Source: Platycnemis pennipes (Eukaryota > Arthropoda > Insecta > Odonata > Platycnemididae). Taken from it: 64,000 nucleotides of DNA. Made by a program: the position numbers and the translations under genes. The stretch covers positions 49,122,107 through 49,186,106 of the forward strand of contig OW121846.1 in assembly GCA_933228895.1 (NCBI GenBank). The letters are read 5' to 3'. Of the stretch, positions 23,201 to 32,826 are shown piece after piece; the first letter of the stretch is position 1; every line of letters starts with the position of its first letter. The notes beneath the pieces were generated by a model. That model was not told the origin of the DNA and searched no databases. It saw only the letters and a list, made by a program, of their open reading frames with translations.

Positions 23201-24631
23201 ACATTAACACGTACGGTAACATGTACATTTGCGTGAATGGTTTCAGCGAAACTTGTGCGAATGCATGAACCAAATAGAACAGGTTCTATTTTCTGTTCAT
23301 TCATTCCTTCATTTGTAAATTTTGGTGTGGTTACATGGTGTATTTTTGCGTTCATGCATTTACACATTAATTGCGTGTTAATGTATCGTGTAACCAGGCC
23401 TTTGGATTTCAGCCTTTTCATATGATTTAGATATTTTACATTAAAATCTTGATTGCTGTGATGATAAAATAATATCATCCGATTAATGAGAACCCGAGAT
23501 GTTTTGGTTAGTAACCTGGCATTAACCCCATTAAATTTACATTAATTAGCAATGAGACTCATTCCTGGCAGTGGCTACATCTATGGTTCAAACATTTATT
23601 CCATATCACCGTAATAATCATCATGCATAGTGTTAAATGCATTTAGCTACCTTGGTTTAGCAGTTTAAAAATAACACACTAGCAGGCGAAGTTCATATAT
23701 TAAAATAATTTATCGGCACAACATTGACTCTCACCCATTGTAAAAAACATCTCGAATTTCTAAGGTCTACCTATACAATTTACTAACTAAGAATGTGCCA
23801 GTTATAGACGAAAACTCAATGAACATAGTAATCGTAACAAATACAATAACAGAAATAATACAATTTTCTCAGAAAAAACTAGTTGCTTCTGTTACAAAGT
23901 GATAACCGAGCCGTGACTAAGCGATAAACAACAATCTCGTGAGGAAGTATTCCTCTGGAGGTAGTTGTTTATCAGTTATAAAAAAACAACAAACAGTAAC
24001 TATCAACATTTAGTCAGGCAAGCTCAACTCCGAGGAAGATAATGGATAAAAATGTTAATAGCCATTGAAAACGTCATATTTACGAGAAATAAATAAAGCG
24101 AACAAATAGTTAACCCTTTCAAAAGGATGATATGCCGACGACTAGATTATGACCACGTACACCACTGGTCAGAATTGGATGGATTGCATCAGCAACACAA
24201 AATTAGGACACATTGAAGGCAGTAATAAACATTTTACATAGAGAGGATGGAACAACATCAACGGAAAATTTACGGTACATACGGTCAGAATAATTATGTT
24301 AGGAGGCTTCATAGGATATTCAGTCGGAAGAACGATTCGTCCGTGATAAATTCCACCTTCGAATTCCGTTGACGGTGGACCGTTGATGGTGAAATGCCAT
24401 TCAAACAAATTATCTTCCAAAGGTTGAACATAATATTCATCAGCTGGATCCTTCAGCTCGACTGCTTCCCGCATAAGACGCTTGACCGCTAAGTTAGGAA
24501 ATGCCCCTCATTAAATCTCACGCTAGAGTAAACATCCCATCAAAACAAACGAAAATGGACGTGAGATCAACAATTAACAACAATAACAACCTACCTGGGC
24601 TTCTTGGGTTATAAATTGTTTGTGATTCCAT
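14147..24631 (-). CDS. Ube2j1: UBE2J1-type ubiquitin-conjugating enzyme E2 (Ubc6 family), partial gene: four exons
   Basis: The exons are 24595-24631, 24283-24488, 21490-21680 and 14147-14255. All junctions are GT..AG and in phase, giving 181 residues. The start ATG (24629-24631) gives MESQTIYNPRSP. The UBC fold follows: VKRLMREAVELKDP, PLEDNLFEWHFTI, YHGRIVLPTEYPMKPP, then KSICLSISGHHPETWQPSW. In the last block the HPETW-flanked Cys (about residue 93) is the active-site thioester Cys. Exon 4 holds SWCCPICGD, matching the Cys-rich segment after the UBC domain in UBE2J1. Known family role: a tail-anchored ER E2 that charges ubiquitin for ER-associated degradation with SEL1L/HRD1-type ligases. 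The C-terminal linker and transmembrane anchor are not identified; they should lie below 14147 or outside the window. No stops or frameshifts are seen, so the gene looks intact. Introns of about 0.1, 2.6 and 7.2 kb are packed with transposons. Confidence 0.93.
14445..14540 (-). repeat. tRNA-like SINE fragment
   Basis: On the minus strand 'gctaagtggc' and 'tgtgttcaaatccca' resemble RNA polymerase III A- and B-box sequences, with roughly tRNA spacing. It is imperfect and lies in UBE2J1 intron 3 close to a second tRNA-like unit. It is not a functional tRNA: I cannot fold an acceptor stem. Confidence 0.45.
14585..14790 (+). repeat. tRNA-derived SINE
   Basis: The plus strand reads tagcttatttggttaaagag (A-box-like, compare TAGCTCAGTTGGT) and 37 bases later gggtttgagtcc (B-box-like). 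A unique body follows. Part of the body (aatcaccattagagttcatt) resembles the neighbouring inverted unit. A tRNA-headed SINE is the simplest reading. Confidence 0.5.
14950..15352 (+). mobile_element. piggyBac element relic: transposase C-terminus and 3' end
   Basis: Frame 15052-15208 encodes KKKYRTRKCKVCASR, stop, IRKEMKYLCSTCSLPLHNRN. This CxxC...CxxC arrangement, followed by a basic tail (stop at 15206-15208), is the Cys-rich C-terminal domain of piggyBac transposases. The downstream end acacagcgtg abuts TTAA at 15353-15356, as expected of a piggyBac terminus. The 5' end and the DDE domain are missing. It lies in UBE2J1 intron 3 on the opposite strand to the gene. Confidence 0.7.
15490..15600 (-). 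repeat. Possible SINE fragment with B-box-like motif
   Basis: The minus strand contains ggcgggtttgagtcccacct, close to a B box, preceded by ggtggtggcagggtaaagcc. It is GC-richer than its surroundings. Could also be part of another repeat. Confidence 0.35.
15814..16455 (+). repeat. Left 640-bp terminal inverted repeat
   Basis: Mirror of 18012-18652. Landmarks: tcccttagggtctcagattt, atttttagcaaaaatccgag, tctccgcttgtaattgtcat, gcaagcctaaaaatttcg, then ttaacaacaattgttatttg at its inner edge. A few substitutions and short indels separate the two arms. Confidence 0.92.
17196..17990 (+). pseudogene. Transposase-like ORF of the long-TIR element, frameshifted
   Basis: Three overlapping frames line up into one protein. 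17196-17573 has a CxxC pair (LHCIICGANL) and LCRQCRVLLN. 17560-17862 has a Ser/Asn/Asp-rich linker, then VLEKINLSLSEIGTSPVNRK, a Lys-rich stretch and KIHKITSVYRRAIG. From 17866 comes EMLSQLKKKFAEANS, KILVLSTLPKSWSVA, stop, IQEKFGS and LARKVKEQ. The pattern (paired Cys2 motifs, SPV-KKL, 'LPKSWS..IQ..F' helix-turn-helix-like segment) is one I associate with uncharacterised transposon proteins of arthropods and cnidarians; I cannot give the superfamily. No catalytic domain remains: the right TIR begins just after the HTH-like part. Broken by two frameshifts and one TAA. Confidence 0.6.
18012..18652 (-). repeat. Right 640-bp terminal inverted repeat
   Basis: Reverse complement of the left TIR. 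It begins after gaacaaataacaattgtttt and ends at ggaatgacccat. Differences include ggggggga in place of the left arm's ccccccct run with slightly different length. Confidence 0.92.
18965..19050. repeat. Possible end of a CAGT-type mariner/MITE
   Basis: cagtggagtctcgttagcac, then 40 bases on gtgctaacgag as an inverted repeat, resembles the subterminal hairpin of CAGT-ended MITEs. The opposite end was not found, so this is tentative. Confidence 0.3.
19299..19575. mobile_element. 277-bp piggyBac-type MITE
   Basis: TTAA at 19295-19298 and 19576-19579. Inverted ends cccttttactgtgcatgg on the left and ttggcagtaaaaggg on the right. No ORF. It lies in UBE2J1 intron 3. Confidence 0.85.
19580..20875. 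other. Intronic sequence without recognised features
   Basis: Part of UBE2J1 intron 3. No motif-bearing ORF on either strand. A C-rich run (ccccctccccccccccc) occurs at about 20343-20360. Confidence 0.5.
20876..21003 (-). repeat. Fragment of the GGTTACAC-ended MITE family
   Basis: Shares attaatatgtcgtgtaacca-like and aaaccattcacgcaaatgta-like text (reverse strand) with the MITE at 22766-23401. About 128 bp of that family, located in UBE2J1 intron 3 only 490 bp from exon 3. Confidence 0.65.
21490..21680 (-). CDS. Ube2j1: UBE2J1 exon 3 (active-site exon)
   Basis: Acceptor tgttttccag, donor gtaatt; 191 bp ending in phase 2. It encodes NGRFETNKSICLSISGHHP, then WSIRTALLALIAFMPSPGKG and LDYTVEERKALAR. 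The Cys in ICLSISG is the catalytic residue. The HHPETWQPSW signature separates the UBE2J group from ordinary E2s, which have HPN before the Cys. Confidence 0.94.
22766..23401. mobile_element. MITE with 28-bp inverted ends, interrupted by a hAT MITE
   Basis: Left end (22766 on) aggcctggttacac, split by the 410-bp insert, resumes at 23198 with gatacattaacacg. Right end cgtgttaatgtatcgtgtaa followed by ccaggcct is its exact inverse once the insert is removed. The inner body (acatttgcgtgaatggtttc) recurs at 20876-21003. The superfamily cannot be fixed because the target duplication is unclear. It lies in UBE2J1 intron 2. Confidence 0.85.
22780..23189. mobile_element. 410-bp hAT-type MITE with perfect 8-bp target duplication
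   Basis: Starts cagtggcgtagagagg and ends ctggctacgccactg; both ends are flanked by ggttacac (22772-22779 and 23190-23197). The eight-base target copy with CAGTGGCGTAG termini identifies the hAT superfamily. Strong runs of G (left) and C (right) next to the termini are complementary. No coding sequence. Confidence 0.92.
23402..24282. other. UBE2J1 intron 2, proximal part, unannotated
   Basis: AT-rich intron without recognised ORFs. A ttaaccctttcaaaagg block at 24112-24128 looks like a piggyBac-MITE end, but no partner was found. Confidence 0.5.
24283..24488 (-). CDS. Ube2j1: UBE2J1 exon 2 (N-terminal half of UBC domain)
   Basis: Acceptor cctaacttag, donor gtatgt; 206 bp, ending in phase 0 after the residues NIIILT. 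It encodes the first helix and the beta-sheet of the E2 fold, including the YPMKPP turn. Open reading continues beyond the donor for 38 codons, but that part is intron by comparison with the family. Confidence 0.92.
24595..24631 (-). CDS. Ube2j1: UBE2J1 exon 1 (coding part)
   Basis: Twelve codons plus one base, beginning ATGGAATCACAAACA on the minus strand and ending before the donor gtaggt. The split Ala codon (G|CG) is completed by exon 2. An out-of-frame ATG lies 9 bases upstream (atgaggaaatgg). I chose this start because it gives the family's YNxxSPAVKRLM N-terminus. Confidence 0.88.
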
Positions 24632-25091
24632 TTCCTCATCAATTTAACCCAAAAAATATTAACCTAACTGTAACAGCCAAAGAGCTTTTGCACGTAAACT
24701 TATCCTGATAACCTCACTACACTCAGTTTTACGACGACAAGTGGCCATTTCCGAAATCGATCATGCGAGACTCGATAGACTCGAATCCAGGGAGGTAGAG
24801 TCAGTAAGGGACTTCCCCCATATGGGAGTGTAACGTGTCTCCCGTTTCTTTGTAGTTTGCTATGCCGCCACACGTAACGCTGTATTTCACTGGGCTAAAA
24901 TCCATTGTGACCATTATGACCGTCTCACTACCGTGTCCATGGCCGACGGTATTTGGTAGAAAAGTATGAATTCATTGGACATATACGGGGTTTATATCTT
25001 GCAAGAGACTCAAGATATGGTTAGACAGACATTAATATCATTGTAAAGCTATATGCATCCATAGTTACTTATTCAAAATATTAATGATTTC
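24632..25091. promoter_or_regulatory. Upstream region of UBE2J1
   Basis: The 5' flank of the minus-strand gene up to the next repeat should contain its 5' UTR and promoter. I see no clear TATA box or initiator at a defensible distance, so the assignment rests only on position. Confidence 0.35.
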
Positions 25092-25735
25092 GGTAAATGT
25101 GAGCGAGAGGATTAAATCGTTCAAATTTTTTTTCACCCCCTTAAAATTGACGTTTTTCAACAAAATTTTCAGGACGCAACCTAATGCAAGCGTAGTACAT
25201 TTTCGCTAAAAAATATATGCAAAAAGTGTAAAAACTAACGTTTTTCCAGCGTTTAAAACCCAAGAGGTGACTCTTCGCCGCGCCGCCATATTAGAAAACG
25301 GCGATGCTTCCCGTCATAGAAACCAGGTGGCAAGTCAAACGTTGAAGCAGTTTCTGCAGTAGTCGCCTTTCTACCCCCTCCCCCGGCCCCCGACGCGCGT
25401 ACATCTGAATCTCGCGAAAATGATGACATCTCGCTGGGATGATAAATTATGGGTATGGTCACACAAACCCAACCCCCAAATCGCACCTTGGGTATGATCA
25501 CACAAACCCATCCCGTAATCCGCACATATGGCGTCGAAATCATCGATTTTCGGGTGAAAAATAGTGAAATTGTAAGTATTATATATTAGGAAATAATGCT
25601 TCACCAGCAGTGGAATTTATGCTATAATGTACTGCCATTCTTCCTCTACGTTAGGCTGTAGGAATGGAGTCGGCACCTCTTATAGTTTTTGCGTGAAAAA
25701 TATTGAACGATGTAACACTCTCGCTCACATTTACC
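25092..25735. mobile_element. 644-bp non-autonomous DNA element with about 40-bp TIRs
   Basis: Left ggtaaatgtgagcgagag..ttaaatcgttcaa; right, reverse strand, ggtaaatgtgagcgagagtg..catcgttcaa. It contains a direct repeat of gggtatg(g/a)tcacacaaaccc near 25450 and 25490. No transposase. Target duplication not clear, so superfamily left open. Confidence 0.8.
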
Positions 25736-26569
25736 CTTCAATGACTTTGAGATTTTCCCTTTTATATGCACGCTTACGTATTAAATTCCCCATGATATCA
25801 AGCTGGATCCCTTCATGGAAGAAAGATTTTCTTTGGCAACCCACGCAGCACACAAACGTTCGCGGTTCGCGAACTTTAAAATTTTGAACGCTGTTCTTTT
25901 TAAAAGAAAATTCTAAATATAGTTTAGACTGGGTTAAAAGTATAATTTTTCATTGGCAAATGTCATAGGAGAATGAGGAAACACTATGTTTTATGTTTTA
26001 CCTGGGCTGTTGACATGTTGTTATGTTATGGCTGAAGAGTGCATTTTGTTCAGGGGTTTGCTCATAAAATCAGCCCTGCAAATTTTAGTGGAGTGTAATT
26101 TATCTCATCCTGTGATAGCCTTGGTGAAAATAAAGTGTGCACACTTTTTTCACACTCTTACACTATTGGTACACTTCTCTCACACTTACGTCACACTCTT
26201 TCACACTTCAGGTGTAAAAATTAGGCCAGAGTGATGACCTATCATACAAAGGCCCTGAGTTCGAATCTTAATGAGGCCACAAGACCATCCAGATTCCTCT
26301 TTTTCCTTACGCAACTGTTTAAAACGGTTGATCTTGGCTTTCTGCTTGCCCGTTCGACGATCGCTTCTCTGCGTAGGAGTCAGTGCACTCGAAATTATTT
26401 ACTGTGGATATTTTGACGGGGTGACCTACTCGTCATAAGATCACATCTGCTGTGTTACATATATGGTAGGTCGAGATTACTACCTGTTACATCTTTCAGA
26501 GTTTGATGGAAAGACTAAAAACAGCGGCGTTAAAAGGATTCGGATCCTAATACGTAATAAGAAAGTATG
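25736..26569. other. Spacer with low-complexity CACACT-rich patch
   Basis: No gene. Around 26138-26215 the text repeats cacactctt/cacacttc-like words. At 26250-26265 ctgagttcgaatct resembles a B box, possibly a SINE scrap. Confidence 0.4.
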
Positions 26570-29292
26570 CAAAAATTTGGTAGCGACTGGGGAGAATCAA
26601 TAGACTCGTATAGCGTAGTCACGTGGCATTACGGACTAGTTAACGATCGTTTCGGAGCGGTTAACCGGATATTAATAATGATATGTATATATCGGCTCGC
26701 GGCTGAGCCACCAAGTGTGATCACCGGGTTGCGGATGGTGGGTCGACCTCTAGTTTTAGAGGTTAGCTGCGAGATAAGCGAGTTTACTCGTCGAATAAGC
26801 AGTCGTGGACAAAAAGCGACGGTATTCCGAGGGGGTATCGGTCTATCCCTGGGTAAGGTATGCCTCTAAATAATATAGAACCTTTGAAGATGCCGTGACT
26901 TGGCGACGGGAGGCCGCCAATAATTACGCTTCTCATCACCCGGAGGAGAGGGCAGCAGCTCTACTTCATATGAGTGAAGGTGGAGACCACAGCGGTCGGT
27001 ACAGCGACACTCATTTCTCTACAGGCGTGGTAATATTTACTTTAACGCCTGTAGTACTTCGATGTGGAAGGCAAGGGGAAACCACCACGTTAATATCCCG
27101 AGAAGTCGCAGCTACTATATTCTTTTCTTTCTTATCAAGACGTGATGGAACCCTCTCGAGTAAAATATTCCGGAGGTAAAATAGTCCCCCATTTGGATCT
27201 CCGGGCAAGGACTACCCGAGAGAGTACATCAGTCAAATGTGATAAACTTTTTAGGGTAGGAACACGGAACGTGAGATCGCTTCGGACCTGTAAAATACTG
27301 GAGAACCTGAAGGTAGAAATGCGAAGAATGGACCTCGACGTATTAGGAATCGGCGAAATGAAGTGGCCCGAAGAAGGAGACTTTCGGATTGGAAGCTTCG
27401 GATTGGACTTGATTGAAGAAAGAAGAAAGTACAAGAACGAGAAAACTGAAGAAGGGCATCATTGCTACAAAAGAATAAGGAACGAAATAAGACGCAAAGC
27501 AAGGAAAGCTAGAGAGATGTGGTTGAAAAATCTATGCGAAGATGTACAAAGCAACCTTGCACTTGGAAAGGTGGAAGCTGCCTAGAGGAGAGTGAGGAAC
27601 CACTTCAAGGAACGGAGCGCAAGATGAAATGCCACAAGGGACAAGAATGGAGAAATTCTGACTGAAAACGAGCAAAAAGTGAAGAGATGGAGAGAATATT
27701 TGTAAGAGTTATACAAAGGAAAATATCTCAGCCCTAAAGCTATTGAAGAGGAAAACGAAGTGGAAAAGGATGATATGGGGCATCAATATTAAGATCGGAA
27801 TTCGAAGCTGCAGTAAGGGTCCTTCGGATGAATAAGGCTTCTAGTATTGATGATGTTCCTGCAGAACTAATTAAAAATGCAGGAGAGATGACATTGACTC
27901 ATCTTTCCAAAACCATCTACGACATGTACTCAACGGGAGAAATTCCAAGGGACTTCGAGAAAAAGATCATCATTTCTATTCCCAAGAAGAAGAGAGCGGA
28001 GAAATGCGAAAATTTTAGGACTATAAGCCTGACAACACATTCATCGAAGATACTGACCAGGATCATCTACAGAAGAATAGACCGAAAAGCAGAAGAGTTC
28101 CAGGATGAAGATCAATTTGGATTCAGGAAAAGTAAGGGTAAAAGGGAAGAAATATTGGTCCTTAGGCTGCTAATAGAGAAGAGAATGGAGTAGGAAATAC
28201 CGACGTTCATTGCATTTGTGGATTTAGAGAAGGCTTTTGAAAACGTGGATTGGGATTCAATGCTTGCAATTCTGAAGGGAATTGGAGTGTCCTACTATGA
28301 ACGAAGAATTATACACAGTCTGTACAAAAACCAAGCAGCTGTGATTAAATCTGGACCCAGCTGTTAAAAGGCAAGAATAAGGAAAGGAGTGAGACACGGC
28401 TGTGCACTATCTTCTGTAATTTTTAATGTCTACATCGGGAGAACCATCAATGAAATCAAAGAGAAGTCTTCTGGAGTGACTATCCACGGAGAAAAAATAA
28501 GCATGCTGCGATTCCCTGATGACATAGCACTTGTTGCAGAGACATAGATTCTGGACAAGATTCTAGTAACCATGGAAAGGACAATGGCCAGATATCAGCT
28601 AAAGATAAGTAAGAAGAAGACTAAGATACTGGTGTGCAGCAAGAGAGAAGAGGCAAAAACAAATGTAAAACTAGGAAAACAAAAACTTGAAGAGGTTAAA
28701 GAGTTCTGTTACCAAGGAAGCCGAGTAACCAACGATGGACGAAGCAAGAAAGAAATAGTTAGTAGAATAGCCCAGGCAAAGAGAGCGTTCTATCAAAAGA
28801 AGAATCTACTAACAGCTGGAAATACAAGCGTAGAAGTAAGGAAACAGTTCATCAGAACATACATCTGGAGCATGTTTCTTTACGGCAGTGAGGCATGGAC
28901 GATGACAGCAGCGGAGAAGAAAAGGGTAGAAGCATTCGAAATGTGGTGCTACAGAAGAATGCTGAATATTAAATGGATCGACCGAGTAAGTAACGAGGAA
29001 GTCCCGAGAAGAGTAGGAGAAAAGAGAAGTCTGCTGAAAACTCTAAAAAGAAGAAGGGACAACTTAATCGGCCATATCCTGAGACACGATGGCCTGATGA
29101 AGACTATCGTCGAGGAAAAATTGAACGGGAAGATTGGAAAATGAAGGCCTCGTATGAGATACATGGAACAGGTTGTGAAGGATGTAAAAGAGAAGAATTA
29201 TCTCACAATGAAAAGGTTGGCCGATAGAAGAATCGAGTGGAAAGCTGCGCCAAACCAATCCTAGGATTGTTGACCAATGATGATGATGATAT
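26570..29292 (+). mobile_element. RTE-like LINE with endonuclease deletion
   Basis: It has a leader from about 26570 (limit approximate), a small leader ORF (26895-27179), an APE endonuclease start, a large internal deletion, the RT and C-terminal domain, and a 3' end ccaatcctaggattgttgac followed by a (gat)n tail at 29276-29291. It is the longest copy of the family in this window; partial copies are at 61-340, 780-1190 and 6330-7400. Dead through stops (28192-28194, 28364-28366, 28546-28548 among others) and the endonuclease deletion. Confidence 0.85.
27205..29143 (+). pseudogene. RTE-like LINE endonuclease/reverse transcriptase
   Basis: Endonuclease start: FRVGTRNVRSLRTCKILENL, then MDLDVLGIGEMKW; after about 60 residues the frame jumps (deletion) to EERRKYKNEKTEEG and the pre-RT linker. 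RT block: RMNKASSIDDVPAELIKNAG (usual KSPGxDxIPAELIK), IISIPKKKRAEKCENFRTIS, DEDQFGFRKSKG, FIAFVDLEKAFENVDW, RKGVRHGCALS and FPDDIALVA. In the last block the catalytic Asp pair is kept but the preceding Ala is Pro. C-terminus: LGKQKLEEVKEFCYQGS, LYGSEAWTM, EAFEMWCYRRMLNIKW and HILRHDGL. This is the RTE-type layout without RNase H. Confidence 0.85.
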
Positions 29293-30689
29293 CACATGAT
29301 GCATCACATATGGTTCATATGTGATGCAAAAAAAAGTATGATGGTTAATATTTGCAGCCTCTTGAACACTTTATATCGTACTGTGTATTGCACTATGCAT
29401 TCAGGAAGGAATTTGCCGAGTTGATCATAGTGAGGAAAGAGGCTGAGTTGATCATAGTATCGTTGCACCTACTGCGTTCTTTTTAGCTTCACACTTCCGC
29501 TGGGGTGAATCCGAATATTCGTGAATTTAAGATATCGACAGTCACCGAATACTCTACTATTCTTCAATTTTACTATTTATTTATTTGAATTTCCCGCTTT
29601 TTTCAGAGGTGATTGATTGATTTTTTAGATCATCTCCACCAATCAGGAGAAGCTTTATTACTAGGCGAGAGTACTTGAAGACGACGCAGAAAAAATTAAC
29701 ATTTCCATACCAACTACGGAAAAGTAACTTCGAAAGAGTGAGAATGATGAGTTGAACACCTCGTTCAAAACGATGAACAAACGAGTGATAACTTCATTCA
29801 TGATTCCTCTTTACTCATGCGTATCTCTCTCATGCGTGTATAAGCTTCCATATAGTCAATCGAATCCTAATCAAAAACTAATTACAATATCTAACGCGAC
29901 AATATACATCAGAGAAAATAACTTTCCCTGCCATCCGGTAGCTCTATCGACGGTGAGAGCATGCTGGTATCTTCTCGGTAGGAAAATCTTTCCAACCTAT
30001 ATCGCTCAAGATACCCACCAACCTCCAGTGTTAAGCTGTACCAAATCTAATACCTCATATAAGACACTCTATTCCAAGTCACTCTTTTCCAGGTACCTGA
30101 CGTTGACACTTGATAATGCAGAACATTTATTTCACTGCCTCTGCTTCGTGAGATATAGAACGACTGAGTAATTAGTTTGGATGTTAACTACATTCATCAA
30201 AAGAACTCGTTTGAGCACGGTATGAAAGAGATAAGCAAGAAGTTCACTGTTCCGTTTCCATTCACCGTTAAAGGTGAACTTCCTACTGCTCGATGCATTG
30301 CATTTCCGTGTATGTGCGTAAGAATGTGTGCTAAGATCTGGTCTCTGAAGTATTGATTTTCTCGTTAGTTGATCGCTTACTTTGATTAGACTGCGAGTGA
30401 TTATAGACACGGTATTGCTACCGTTTGTGTCAATGACTTTAAAGTGTAAATGTATTAAATCAAAGTGCTTGTGTTCTTCTATTTCTCCAAACCTTTAGTT
30501 AAATTAAAAAAATTGTACAGCTCCCGTAAATATTCCCAGATTAGTGGTATGACAGCAACGGAAGAAGGGCGATTAGCGTGTTGTTACAGTGAAGGCTATG
30601 CACGGATGAATTGTAATATGAAGAAATCTTGGGTTTATCACAATTTATAATTGCTTAATAAAGTGGGGCTTGATGACTTTTCCCCTACG
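29293..30689. other. No recognised gene
   Basis: Just after the LINE, tcacatgatgcatcacatat and tatgtgatgc form a short palindromic patch. The phrase gagttgatcatagt occurs twice near 29418-29455. ORFs here (for example 29752-30171) lack family motifs and are probably chance. Confidence 0.45.
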
Positions 30690-31612
30690 ATAGGGAATAT
30701 TTAAATGATGACCTACAAGCAATTAAAAATGGTGTGATGCATGGCAGAGTTAAATTAAAAAAATGTGTAGTAATGAATTTCTGGAAAAAGAATTGTTCTC
30801 CTCCTAGCACTTACGAAATAAGTAAAAATGAATTAATAAACGTGGAATCCATTGAATATCTAGGAATAAGACTGACACATGATCTTTCCTGGGGTAAACA
30901 CATACGCGAAATAATGGGTCAAGCTAGGCGTAGACAGGGATTCATCAAAAGAGTATTGGGTAAATGTGATGATCATGCACGAGAAATCAGCTACATTTCC
31001 CTTGTTAGACCTCATTTGGAATACACTACCAGTATATGGGATGCCTACGAAACCGGTCTAAATAACGAACTTGAACGTGTGCATCGATGATCGGCAACAT
31101 TTGTAAAGGGACGATACAATAACCATATTAGCGTACCATGGGAATCATTGCCAGGTTGAAATTTAGACTTAACCTCCGAAATAAATTCCAAGATAATATT
31201 TTCAGTGATGACGTTAAAAATATTTTGCGAACCCCAACTTACTATGGTAGACTAGACCATGATTACAAAATTAGAGAAATTGATTGCCGACCTGACAGAT
31301 CCAAAATGTCCTTTTTTCCACGTACAATTTGGAATATGAATAGTGATAAATATGTCCAACACGAGTGCATCAATGTAGAGAGCATTAGTAGCTACATGTA
31401 GGTATAAGGACTTGAAGGTAACCCAAGTAACAGCATGTTTTTGCATGTTTGTTTAGCTATTTTTATCTTTTTTTAAATAGTGAAGTTTACAACAGCACAT
31501 AAATACTAATAATTTTTTATGCATGATATGTAGTGCATGTTTGGTGAGAATTCACCCCCTGCCACACACCTTTATGGTGGCTTTGAGGGTATTATGTAGA
31601 TGTAGATGTAGA
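30690..31612 (+). mobile_element. L2/Daphne-like LINE 3' end (copy 1)
   Basis: Coding relic 30734-31401: KLKKCVVMNFWKKN, NVESIEYLGIRLTHDLSWGK, FIKRVLGKCDDHAREI and SLVRPHLEYTTSIWD. After stops and a frameshift come LRTPTYYGRLDHDYKI and MSFFPRTIWNMN. The 3' UTR reads ttcaccccctgccacacacc and ends in a (gtagat)n tail at 31594-31612. The thumb signature and 'FFPRTIxxWN' tail belong to the CR1/L2-like group. 5'-truncated within the RT. Confidence 0.82.
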
Positions 31613-31879
31613 CTTGGTCTCGATATATGCAACAGATGGATTTTATTGTTGTAAACTTGTTGATATTTGACTTCCTTCCTCCTAGGTTGATGGGCGTTTT
31701 TATTCATGTCAGATTAAGTGGCTTTGGAATTCTCAAAGTTCTTTTTTATACGCGTCCTTGTAAGCTAAGAAATGTGCTTACTCCCTTTTTTCTAATTTCA
31801 TGTAAAATATATATTAGCTATGCTTTGTATTTTTATGGAGATGGGTCATATCGGGAGTACTTGAAGAAATATTGAGGTA

Positions 31880-32826
31880 TTATGTATTTTTTACACAGCT
31901 CCTTCTTAATCATTTAGATGCAATTCAAGAGTGGTGCTACAAATGGCAGTTAGAACTTAACCTTAAAAAGTGTGTAGCTATCAATTTTTGGAGGAGAAAC
32001 AATTCGATAGAGCGTACCTATAAAATTAGTAACACGAAGATCGAAAACGTTGAAACCATAAGATATTTAGGTGTAACAATCACTAAAGATTTATCGTGGG
32101 TATCACATCACAAGATCTCATCGTGGGGAAGGCACATCCGGGAAATATGCGGCCGAGCGAAGAGAAAGCTAGGATTTATAAAAAGAATACTTGGAAAATG
32201 TGATGAGAAGACAAAAGAGCGATGTTACTTTTCACTAGTTAGGCCCCACCTTGAATATTCAGCCAGTGTATGGGATCCTAATGACTTAGATTTGATCAGA
32301 GAAATAAACAGTGTGCAGCTTAGAGCAGCGAGGTTCGTTAAAAGATGTTACGATAGGTTGAGTAGCGTTTCAGAATTAATGCAAGAATTAGGGTGGGAAT
32401 CATTATCAGAGCGTAGGTTAAGGTAGAGATTAAATCTATTAGAGAAATTTCAATCGGATAGCTTTACTGAAGATGTTAGCCACATATTAAAAAAGCCAAC
32501 GTATTATGCTAGATTCAACCAGATAAATAAGATTGGAGAGCTAGATTGTCGTACCGATAGATTCAAAATGGCATTTTTCCCCCGTACTATAAGAGAACAG
32601 AATAGGCAGCATAGCAAAGGGATAGGTAGGGGAAATATTTTAGAGTAGTCTGTGGTGCATGATGCATGCATTAACTCCTTAAATACAATAGATTCTAACA
32701 ATCTAGTTGCATGAGACCCTATAGTTGCTTGTTTGCATGTTAGTAGTGCATGCTTGGTGATCTTCACCCCCTGCCACACACCCTCGCGGTGGCTTGCAGT
32801 GCATCGTGTAGATGTAGATGTAGATG
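31880..32826 (+). mobile_element. L2/Daphne-like LINE 3' end (copy 2)
   Basis: The same family in the same orientation. 31872-32426 encodes WCYKWQLELNLKKCVAINFW, VETIRYLGVTITKDLSW, RKLGFIKRILGKCDEK, SLVRPHLEYSASVWDPN and SVSELMQELGWESL. A stop follows 'ERRLR', then RLNLLEKFQSD...KPTYYARF and MAFFPRTI. It ends with the shared ttcaccccctgccacacacc and a (gtagat)n tail. About 10 codons are duplicated near 32100 (acatcacaagatctcatcgt), an insertion relative to copy 1. Confidence 0.85.

Noticed and set aside
24169..24474. Reading the UBE2J1 exon 2 ORF through its full 101 codons
   Set aside because: Beyond IIILT the sequence is gtatgt donor plus intron. Exon 3 supplies the conserved NGRFE continuation in phase.
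25253..25604. Gly-rich ORFs
   Set aside because: They lie inside the 25092-25735 MITE and include its internal direct repeats.
29752..30171. 139-residue plus-strand ORF
   Set aside because: Composition is ordinary for the region and no domain is visible. No neighbouring exon or repeat supports it.
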